From: Burkholderiales bacterium
GTDB lineage: Bacteria > Pseudomonadota > Gammaproteobacteria > Burkholderiales > Casimicrobiaceae
Length of the DNA stretch: 49,689 nt
NCBI GenBank assembly: GCA_020851255.1
Contig: JADZDA010000106.1
Span: 1-49,689 of the forward strand
Direction: 5' to 3'
A model generated the notes under the pieces. The model saw nothing but the letters and a program-made list of their open reading frames with translations. It made no database searches and was not told where the DNA came from. A program made the translations under genes and the position numbers. This document shows, one piece after another, positions 43,413 through 49,689 of the stretch (position 1 is the stretch's first letter; each line of letters begins with the position of its first letter).

Positions 43413-44504
43413 TCAGACGTACGCGGTCGCGCCCGAGGTTTGTCCGGACGGCGCATGGCGCACGCCGTCGGCGGAAAAGCGATGGAGCGCACCGGCCGGC
43501 CATTCCAGGCCGATCGCGTCGCCGTGCCGGAACGCGACCGCGCCGGCGACGCGCACCGCCACGCGCGCGCGGCCCGCATGGGTCATCACCAGCGAGTCGC
43601 CGCCCAGGTATTCGACGCTGTCGACGATCGCCGGGAGGCCGCGGCCGGGGGCGAAACGGATGTGCTCGGGCCGCACGCCGATCCAGCCGCCGGCGCCATC
43701 GGCCGGCGTCATCGCCGGCCCGTCGGTGCCGTCGACGACCGCGCCGCCGGCGCCCGCGACGAGCTTCAGGAGGTTCATCGGCGGTGTGCCGATGAAGCGC
43801 GCGACGAACGCGTTGGCCGGCGACTCGTAGAGGTCGACCGGCGCGCCGTTCTGCTCGATGCGTCCGCCGTCGAGCAGGATCACGCGGTCGGCCATCGACA
43901 TCGCCTCGACCTGGTCGTGGGTGACGTAGACCATCGTGATGCCGAGCTTCTTCTGCAACGCGCGGATCTCCTGGCGCATCTCGGCGCGCAGTTGCGCATC
44001 CAGGTTCGACAGCGGCTCGTCCATCAGGCAGACCGGCGCGCGTGCGATGATCGCGCGCCCGAGCGCGACGCGCTGCTGCTGGCCGCCGGAGAGCTGGCCC
44101 GGCTTGCGATTGAGGAGCGCGGAGAGCCCGAGCAGGTCGGCGGTGTCCTTCAGCCTCGATTCGCACTCGGCCGCGGGCACCTTGCGCACGCGCAGGCCGA
44201 ACAGGCTGTTCTCGGCGACGGTGAGATGCGGGAACAGCGCGTAGGACTGGAACACCATCGCGATGTTGCGCTCGGCCGGCGGCAGCCGTGTGACGTCCCG
44301 GCCGCCGATCCGGATCGCGCCTTCGTCGGCGATCTCGAGGCCCGCGATCAGCCGCAGCGTCGTGGACTTGCCGCAGCCCGAAGGACCGAGCAGGACGTTG
44401 AGCGTGCCTTCGTCGAGCGCGAAAGACACGCGATCGACGGCGCGCACCTGTCCATCGGACGTCGTCCAGTGCTTGCTCGCGCCTTCGACGACGATCGCGG
44501 ACAC
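43413..44504 (-). CDS. ABC transporter ATP-binding protein, UgpC/MalK type, 363 aa
   Basis: ATPase subunit that drives the importer. Walker A GPSGCGKST (residues 40-48), Q-loop AMVFQSYALFPH, signature LSGGQQQRVALGRA, Walker B VCLMDEPLSNLD, and H-loop VYVTHDQVEAMSMADR are complete. The C-terminal third is a TOBE-type regulatory domain (WIGVRPEHIRFAPG, VEYLGGDSLVMTH) as in UgpC/MalK. GTG at 44504 (SAIVVEGASKHW) is chosen because it gives the standard N-terminus; the longer frame from 44603 adds an Arg-rich non-family segment. First gene of the importer operon. Confidence 0.94.
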   Translation of the reverse strand: MSAIVVEGASKHWTTSDGQVRAVDRVSFALDEGTLNVLLGPSGCGKSTTLRLIAGLEIADEGAIRIGGRDVTRLPPAERNIAMVFQSYALFPHLTVAENSLFGLRVRKVPAAECESRLKDTADLLGLSALLNRKPGQLSGGQQQRVALGRAIIARAPVCLMDEPLSNLDAQLRAEMRQEIRALQKKLGITMVYVTHDQVEAMSMADRVILLDGGRIEQNGAPVDLYESPANAFVARFIGTPPMNLLKLVAGAGGAVVDGTDGPAMTPADGAGGWIGVRPEHIRFAPGRGLPAIVDSVEYLGGDSLVMTHAGRARVAVRVAGAVAFRHGDAIGLEWPAGALHRFSADGVRHAPSGQTSGATAYV

Positions 44505-44593
44505 TCGGAGCGTTTCTCGGAGGAGAAAACCGGAGCGGAGGACGCCGGGCGACGCTGCACCGCAGCACGCCGCCCTGCGTGAACGGAGCGGCG

Positions 44594-44599
44594 ATGATA
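44594..44599 (-). promoter_or_regulatory. Candidate -10 box of the importer operon
   Basis: TATCAT on the minus strand in otherwise GC-rich DNA, about 90 bp upstream of the ATPase GTG. No clear -35. Tentative. Confidence 0.3.
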
Positions 44600-44663
44600 G
44601 CAAAGCGCGGCGGTGCCGGAGCGACGCCGGCCGCCCGGGGCGATCCGGGTCGATGCGGCCCGG

Positions 44664-45119
44664 TCAGGCGTTCGGAGCCTTCGCCGGATCGAAGTCGTGC
44701 TTGTGTGTGGCGAACATCCAGAGATAGCCGTCCGGATCCGCGATCATCGTCGTCCGGTCACCCCAGAACATGTCCTCGGGCGGACGCTCGATCGTCGCGC
44801 CGGCCGCCTTCGCGTTCGCCGCGACCCGGTCGACGTCGGCGCAGTACACGTAGAAGTTGAGCGGCAGGCGCACCCCGGTGTGCTTCGGCGTCCGATCGGT
44901 GCCACCCCAGGCACCCTCGGGCGCGCACATCGCGATGCTGCGCCCCTCGTAAGTGAGCTCGGCGTGCACGATCCGGCCCTTGTCGTCGCGCATCGGCGTA
45001 TCGCCGGGGGTGAAACCGAAAGCGCGCCGATAGAACTCGAGCGCCTTCTGCGCGTCGGCTACCGTGAGATAGGGTGTCAGCGGGTTGGCGGTCGGCGGCA
45101 GCCAGGCGGGCGTTTTCAT
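44664..45119 (-). CDS. VOC-family (glyoxalase/PhnB-like) protein, 151 aa
   Basis: Vicinal-oxygen-chelate fold protein related to PhnB/YdcG types: LTPYLTVADAQKALEFYRRAFGF, RIVHAELTYEGRSIAMC, PLNFYVYCADVDRVAANAKAAGATIERPPEDMFWGDR and TMIADPDGYLWMFATHK. The final EDMFWGDR...DPDGY pattern is typical of this group, in which metal ligands are often incomplete, so an enzymatic role is uncertain. ATG 45119 (MKTPAWLPP) is chosen over an upstream start that adds a Pro-rich segment. Stands alone on the minus strand, 132 bp after trpC. Confidence 0.85.
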   Translation of the reverse strand: MKTPAWLPPTANPLTPYLTVADAQKALEFYRRAFGFTPGDTPMRDDKGRIVHAELTYEGRSIAMCAPEGAWGGTDRTPKHTGVRLPLNFYVYCADVDRVAANAKAAGATIERPPEDMFWGDRTTMIADPDGYLWMFATHKHDFDPAKAPNA

Positions 45120-45251
45120 CGGCGGATCCTCGGACGGCGGGCGCGGGGCCGGCAATGGGCCCCGAAGCGCCAAACGACCATGCTCGCGCCGTCCCGGGCC
45201 GGCGTCAACGACTCGTGGGCGAACCGCCGAACGCGGCCGGCCCGCCGCCGG

Positions 45252-46058
45252 TCATGCCGGACCGAACAGGGAAACGAGCCCGGCGCCCGGGTCGGGCACG
45301 CGCATGAACGCCTCGCCCACGAGGAACGCCTTCACGCCGCGGCTCAGCATCAGCGCCACGTCCTTGGGCATCGAGATGCCGCTCTCGGTGACCACACGGC
45401 GCCCGGGGGGAATCCTGGGCAGCAGGTCGAGCGTCGACGACAGCGAGACGTTGAACGTCTTGAGGTTGCGGTTGTTGATGCCGATGAGCGGCGTGTCGAG
45501 CGCGAGCGCCCGGGAGAGCTCGTCGGCGTCGTGCACCTCGACCAGCACCGCGAGGCCGAATTCCTTCGCGCAGGCCTCGAAGCGCCGGAGCTGGTCGTCT
45601 TCGAGCGCGCCGACGATGAGCAGGATCGCGTCGGCACCCAGCGCGCGCGACTGCGCGATCTGGTATTCGTCGACGATGAACTCCTTGCGCAGCACCGGAA
45701 GCGAGCACGCCGCGCGCGCGGCCACGAGGTAGTCGTCGGATCCCTGGAAATACTTGGAGTCGGTGAGCACCGACAGGCAGGTCGCCCCGGCGCGCTCGTA
45801 GGACGCCGCGATCGCCGGCGGATCGAAGCTCTGCCTCAGCACCCCCTTGCTCGGACTCGCGCGCTTGATCTCGGCGATGACCGCCGGCCGGCCCGCGGCG
45901 ATCGTGCGTTCGATGGCGCCGGCGAAGTCGCGCGGCGGCGGCACCGCGCGCGCCGCGGCGGCGACCTCGTCGTACGGGCGCTTCAACTGCGCGTCGATCA
46001 CCTCCTCGGCCTTGTCGGCGACGATGCGCGCGAGGATGTCGGTGCGTCGTGCGTCCAT
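45252..46058 (-). CDS. trpC: Indole-3-glycerol-phosphate synthase TrpC, 268 aa
   Basis: Fourth step of tryptophan synthesis: ring closure of carboxyphenylamino-deoxyribulose phosphate to indole-glycerol phosphate. TIM-barrel signatures: [48 protein letters not shown] (catalytic Lys and Glu region), [40 protein letters not shown] and FLVGEAFM. Monofunctional, as in most proteobacteria outside enterics. It starts 19 bp after trpD and is the last trp gene in the run. Confidence 0.97.
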   Translation of the reverse strand: MDARRTDILARIVADKAEEVIDAQLKRPYDEVAAAARAVPPPRDFAGAIERTIAAGRPAVIAEIKRASPSKGVLRQSFDPPAIAASYERAGATCLSVLTDSKYFQGSDDYLVAARAACSLPVLRKEFIVDEYQIAQSRALGADAILLIVGALEDDQLRRFEACAKEFGLAVLVEVHDADELSRALALDTPLIGINNRNLKTFNVSLSSTLDLLPRIPPGRRVVTESGISMPKDVALMLSRGVKAFLVGEAFMRVPDPGAGLVSLFGPA

Positions 46059-46077
46059 CGGTTCCTCCCGCGCCGGC

Positions 46078-47115
46078 TCAGGCGCGCGGCGCGAGCTTCT
46101 GCGTCGTCGCGACGAAGGCGTCGAGCTTGCGCCGCGCCGCGCCCGACGCGATCGCCGCCCGGGCGCGCTCGATCCCCTCGCCGATCGACGCGGCGACGTC
46201 GGCCGCGTAGAGCGCGGTGGCCGCGTTCAGGACGACGATCTCGCGCGGCGTGCCCTCGACGTCCGAGAGCGCCTCCAGCACCATCTCGCGCGATTCCATC
46301 GCGTCGGCGACCTTGAGTCCCCGATGCGACTTCATCGCCAGGCCGTAGTCCTCCGGGTGGATCTCGTACTCGCGGACCTCGCCGTCCTTCAGCTCGCCGA
46401 CCATGGTCGCGGCGCCGAGCGACACCTCGTCCATGCCGTCGCGGCCGTAGACCACCAGTACGTGCCTCCCGCCCAGCCTCTGCAGCACGCGCACGTGGAT
46501 GCCGACGAGATCCGGATGGAAGACGCCGACGAGCTGGTTGGGCGCGCCGGCCGGATTGGTCAGCGGGCCGAGGATGTTGAAGATCGTGCGCACGCCCAGT
46601 TCGCGGCGCACCGGTGCCGCGTGCGTCATCGCGCTGTGGTGCGACGGCGCGAACATGAACCCGATGCCGGTCTCGCCGATGCACTGCGCGACGGCCGCCG
46701 GCGCGAGCATGATGTTCGCCCCCAGCGCCTCCAGCACGTCGGCGCTGCCGGACTTCGACGACACCGACCGGTTGCCGTGCTTGGCGACGCGCCCGCCGGC
46801 CGCCGCGACGACGAACATCGACGCCGTCGAGATGTTGAACGTGTGCTGCGCGTCGCCTCCGGTGCCGACGATGTCGACCAGGTGCTCGCGGTCGGGCACT
46901 TCGACGCGCGTGGCGAATTCGCGCATCACCTGCGCGGCGGCCGCGATCTCGCCGATAGTCTCCTTCTTGACACGCAAGCCCACGGTCAGCGCCGCGATCA
47001 TCACCGGCGAGACCTCGCCGCTCATGATCCGGCGCATGAGCGAGAGCATCTCGTCATGGAAGATCTCGCGGTGCTCGATCGTGCGCTGGAGCGCGTCCTG
47101 CAGGCTGATGGTCAT
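46078..47115 (-). CDS. trpD: Anthranilate phosphoribosyltransferase TrpD, 345 aa
   Basis: Transfers phosphoribose from PRPP to anthranilate. Motifs: [21 protein letters not shown], the PRPP loop [75 protein letters not shown] and [17 protein letters not shown]. Full length and intact. Lies 58 bp after trpG and 19 bp before trpC. Confidence 0.97.
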   Translation of the reverse strand: MTISLQDALQRTIEHREIFHDEMLSLMRRIMSGEVSPVMIAALTVGLRVKKETIGEIAAAAQVMREFATRVEVPDREHLVDIVGTGGDAQHTFNISTASMFVVAAAGGRVAKHGNRSVSSKSGSADVLEALGANIMLAPAAVAQCIGETGIGFMFAPSHHSAMTHAAPVRRELGVRTIFNILGPLTNPAGAPNQLVGVFHPDLVGIHVRVLQRLGGRHVLVVYGRDGMDEVSLGAATMVGELKDGEVREYEIHPEDYGLAMKSHRGLKVADAMESREMVLEALSDVEGTPREIVVLNAATALYAADVAASIGEGIERARAAIASGAARRKLDAFVATTQKLAPRA

Positions 47116-47173
47116 CGATTGCTCCGGGAGGTGCGCGCGCCGGCGTTCGCCGGGCGGCGGTTCGGGCGCGCGC

Positions 47174-47740
47174 TCACGGCGCCTCGAGGAAATTGGCGAG
47201 CAGGCGCTTGCCGTGTTCGGTCAGCAGCGCCTCGGGGTGGAACTGGACGCCCTCGACCGCGAGCGTCCGGTGGCGCACGCCCATGATCTCGCCGTCGTCG
47301 GCGCGCGCGCTGACCTCGAGCTCGGCGGGCATCGACGCCGGCTCGATCGCCAGCGAGTGGTAGCGCGTCGCCTGGAACGGCGACGGGATCCCCGCGAACA
47401 CGCCGCGGCCGTCGTGCGTGATCGGCGAGAGCTTGCCATGCATGACATGGCGCGCGCGCACGATCGTCCCGCCGAACGCGCGCCCGATCGCCTGGTGGCC
47501 GAGGCACACGCCGAGGATCGGCACGCGCCCGGCGAAGCGCTGGATCAGCGGCACAGAGACACCGGCCTCGTCGGGCGTGCACGGTCCCGGGGAGACGACG
47601 ATGCGCTCGGGCTGCCAGGCCTCGATCTGCTCGAGCGTGATCGCGTCGTTGCGGTGGACATGGACGTCCGCGCCCAGCTCGCCCAGGTATTGCACGAGGT
47701 TCCAGGTGAAGCTGTCGTAGTTGTCGAGCATCAACAGCAT
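47174..47740 (-). CDS. trpG: Anthranilate synthase glutamine amidotransferase TrpG, 188 aa
   Basis: Class I glutamine amidotransferase that supplies ammonia to TrpE; it may also serve PabB as PabA. Catalytic triad present: Cys79 in [10 protein letters not shown], and His168 and Glu170 in VQFHPEALL. Other hallmarks are [21 protein letters not shown] and [13 protein letters not shown]. The gene is separate from trpE and from trpD. It is preceded, after 49 bp, by an unrelated DUF4397 lipoprotein gene that splits it from trpE. Confidence 0.97.
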   Translation of the reverse strand: MLLMLDNYDSFTWNLVQYLGELGADVHVHRNDAITLEQIEAWQPERIVVSPGPCTPDEAGVSVPLIQRFAGRVPILGVCLGHQAIGRAFGGTIVRARHVMHGKLSPITHDGRGVFAGIPSPFQATRYHSLAIEPASMPAELEVSARADDGEIMGVRHRTLAVEGVQFHPEALLTEHGKRLLANFLEAP

Positions 47741-47789
47741 GATCGTGCGTCCGCGCGTCCGGAGGCGCCGCCGGCCGGCGCGGGCGCCC

Positions 47790-49085
47790 TCAGCGGTCGA
47801 GGCTGACGATCGACTTGAGCGCGCCGGCCGAGCCCACCGCGTACACGGTCGTCGTGCGGCCTTCGCCCAGCGGGACGGCGTCGACGGTGAGCAGCGTCGT
47901 GCCGCTGCCCGGGTCGCGGAAGGTCACCGTCGCGCTCACCGGGACGATCGTCGAGTACGCCGACGCGGCCCGTGGCGCGAGCGCCTGGGCGAGCCGCGTG
48001 TCGCCGACGTAGACGTCGAACGAGGCGGTGTCGGACACCCCGTTGACGAAGCGCACGCGCGTCTCGCCCGGTCCGGTGATCCGGTTGTCGTCGGCGAAAG
48101 CGACCGCCTGGACGGCGCCCGGGAAACCGACGAGCAGGATCGAGGAGTCCATCGCCGAGACCGGCGCGTGCTGCAGCGTCGCGATCGTCGTGCCCGCGGC
48201 GTTCTCCGACTCGAACCGGAACGACTGCGTGCCGACGGCCAGCGCCGCGTAGACGCTGTAGCCCGGATATTCGACGTTGCCCATGACGATCGCATCGCCG
48301 AGGAACGCGTTGGTCTCGCCGGAGTCGATCGCGCCGTTGACGAGCTTGACGCCGCCCAGCGTGTTGGCCAGCGGCAGCTTCGCCTCGGTCGCGTTGACCT
48401 CGAGCAGCATGCCCTGCGGCAGCCCGGCGCTGCCGATCGAGTAGAGGAGGAAGTCGTACGAGACGTCGGGCTGGAACGCGAACGCGCCGGAATCGTAGAA
48501 GACGAGTTTGCTGCCGTTCGGCGTCATGCGGATGCGCAAGGTCTCCGCCGCGAAGCGCAACGAGACGGTCGCCGAACCCGACGTGATGCCGATGAAGTTC
48601 GGCCCGACCTCGTCGTCGATCGCGACGTCCGGTTTGGTGATGTAGATATCGACGGTCGTCGACCCGGACGACACGTCGATCAGCCGGATCTGGAAGTTGC
48701 CCGATCCGATGGCGGTCGTCGGGTCGGGGGCGAGGAAAACCTGCGGAGACGGCAGCGTCCCGTAGGCGACCAGCGTGTACGGCTGCTCGCCGGCGAGCGT
48801 GAGCTTGGTCGCCGCGAGGTCGGTCGTCGCGTCCGGGACACGGACGGCGAAGGTCTTCTCGTTGTTGTCGAACTCGAGGAAACCGGTCGTGCCCTCGAAC
48901 CCGATCGCGCTCCAGACTTCGGCCTCGCCCTCGAACACGTCGAGCGCGCCCGAATCGAGCATGAGGTTCGCGAACCGCACGCGCGCGGCCACGACCGGGA
49001 AGTAGTTGATCGTGCGCACCTTGCATCCGGCGAGCAGCGCCGGGGCGGCGAGGGCGGTGACGACGAGGCGGCGGCGGAGGTTCAT
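47790..49085 (-). CDS. DUF4397-domain lipoprotein, 431 aa
   Basis: The N-terminus [21 protein letters not shown] is a lipoprotein signal with lipobox LLAGC (Cys21). The mature part has at least two DUF4397-type beta domains: [30 protein letters not shown] near the start and [28 protein letters not shown] late, each followed by [16 protein letters not shown]-like strands. DUF4397 proteins are surface-exposed with unknown roles. ATG 49085 is chosen as it gives the signal; the frame extends 14 codons further. It sits in the same orientation between trpE and trpG (51 and 49 bp gaps), so it is probably transcribed with trp genes although its product has no known link to tryptophan. Confidence 0.85.
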   Translation of the reverse strand: MNLRRRLVVTALAAPALLAGCKVRTINYFPVVAARVRFANLMLDSGALDVFEGEAEVWSAIGFEGTTGFLEFDNNEKTFAVRVPDATTDLAATKLTLAGEQPYTLVAYGTLPSPQVFLAPDPTTAIGSGNFQIRLIDVSSGSTTVDIYITKPDVAIDDEVGPNFIGITSGSATVSLRFAAETLRIRMTPNGSKLVFYDSGAFAFQPDVSYDFLLYSIGSAGLPQGMLLEVNATEAKLPLANTLGGVKLVNGAIDSGETNAFLGDAIVMGNVEYPGYSVYAALAVGTQSFRFESENAAGTTIATLQHAPVSAMDSSILLVGFPGAVQAVAFADDNRITGPGETRVRFVNGVSDTASFDVYVGDTRLAQALAPRAASAYSTIVPVSATVTFRDPGSGTTLLTVDAVPLGEGRTTTVYAVGSAGALKSIVSLDR

Positions 49086-49136
49086 GGCGGCGGATTCGCT
49101 TTCGGGTCGCGACGGGGATGATGCCACAGCGGGGGG

Positions 49137-49689
49137 TCAGGCCGTGTCGAGGCCGGCTTCGACCAGATCGGCGGCGCGCATCAGCGCCCTCGCCTTGTTG
49201 AGCGTCTCCTGCCACTCGCCCTCGGGCGTCGAGTCGTGGACGATGCCGGCGCCGGCCTGCACGTGCATCGTGCCGTCCTTCACCACCGCCGTCCTGAGCA
49301 CGATGCAGGTATCCATCGCGCCATCGGCACCGAAATAGCCGATCGCGCCGGCGTAGGCGCCGCGCTTCGACGGTTCCAGCTCGTCGATGATCTCCATCGC
49401 GCGGACCTTCGGCGCGCCCGAGACCGTCCCGGCCGGGAACGCGGCGCGCAGCACGTCGAGGCTGTCGAGGCCGGGCTTGAGCGTGCCCTCGACGTTGGAG
49501 ACGATGTGCATGACGTGCGAATAGCGCTCGACGACCATCCGCTCGGTGACGCGGACGGTCCCGGTCGCCGCGACCCGGCCCACGTCGTTGCGCCCCAGGT
49601 CGACCAGCATCACGTGTTCGGCGATCTCCTTGGGATCGGCGAGCAACTCGCGCTCCAGCGCCAGATCGTCCTCGCGCGTCTTGCCGCGC
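49137..49689 (-). CDS. trpE: Anthranilate synthase component I TrpE, C-terminal part (cut by window edge)
   Basis: The chorismate-binding catalytic domain of anthranilate synthase. Visible motifs: [79 protein letters not shown] and [16 protein letters not shown]. The frame is open through the right edge (upstream residues read [16 protein letters not shown]), so the N-terminal Trp-binding LLES region and any leader peptide are outside the window. It heads the trp genes on the minus strand. Confidence 0.97.
   Translation of the reverse strand, partial: RGKTREDDLALERELLADPKEIAEHVMLVDLGRNDVGRVAATGTVRVTERMVVERYSHVMHIVSNVEGTLKPGLDSLDVLRAAFPAGTVSGAPKVRAMEIIDELEPSKRGAYAGAIGYFGADGAMDTCIVLRTAVVKDGTMHVQAGAGIVHDSTPEGEWQETLNKARALMRAADLVEAGLDTA

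Noticed and set aside
40791-44582. A 1263-codon plus-strand frame opposite the importer genes
   Set aside because: It runs across four well-defined ABC genes and their gaps, with Arg/Asp-rich low-complexity product.

Overview
The window is GC-rich chromosomal DNA from a betaproteobacterium, most likely Burkholderiales-like. This rests on gene content: a trpE-(insert)-trpG-trpD-trpC run, a thiS-thiG-trmB group, a Bug/TctC-type solute-binding protein, a DUF3300/DUF2950 pair and several DUF families common in that group. No rRNA, tRNA, CRISPR array, integrase or transposase was recognised. Species and genomic position cannot be read from the window.

Region 1 (1-5.2 kb) is a defence and toxin-antitoxin graveyard. 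It holds the 3' end of a type I methyltransferase gene (hsdM) carrying an in-frame palindromic element, an intact HNH nuclease gene, and then a mosaic of fragments. The two ends of an Mrr-like restriction gene (1546-1845 and 3396-3560) flank a small minus-strand gene, a broken hsdM, an MNT/wHTH antitoxin and the first codons of its HEPN partner. An intact vapBC pair with a perfect inverted-repeat operator follows, then a decayed vapBC. Two of the pseudogenes carry a stop TGA exactly where the family has Trp (TGG).

Region 2 (5.2-16.4 kb) is rich in secreted and regulatory proteins: a DUF11 repeat protein and a beta-helix protein in one operon; divergently, three small exported proteins that all end in DPW[VI]RNG; a cyclase/NB-ARC/TPR regulator; a ribbon-helix-helix-like protein with a lysine/alanine tail; a DUF3014 membrane protein; an orphan AbrB protein; an AbrB-PIN toxin-antitoxin pair with a readable promoter; and a small lipoprotein.

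Region 3 (16.4-26.6 kb) is one 3384-residue gene for a lipase-fold RTX protein with many calcium-binding nonapeptide blocks and a run of about eight 81-residue repeats. The small lipoprotein gene lies 11 bp upstream. No type I secretion genes are present.

Region 4 (26.6-39.9 kb) is mostly ordinary chromosome: a ModA-like and a Bug-type binding protein in one operon, a patatin-like lipase, DUF2950 and DUF3300, divergent from an ECF sigma factor with a small zinc-finger protein, then thiS, thiG, a hypothetical gene and trmB. A 1197-residue three-module glycosyltransferase runs convergently to trmB, followed by an EEP-family hydrolase.

Region 5 (39.9-49.7 kb) holds a complete Ugp-like ABC importer (ATPase, binding protein, two permeases) with two kinds of palindromic repeat between its genes, a VOC protein, and the trp genes. 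A DUF4397 lipoprotein gene sits between trpE (cut by the window edge) and trpG.
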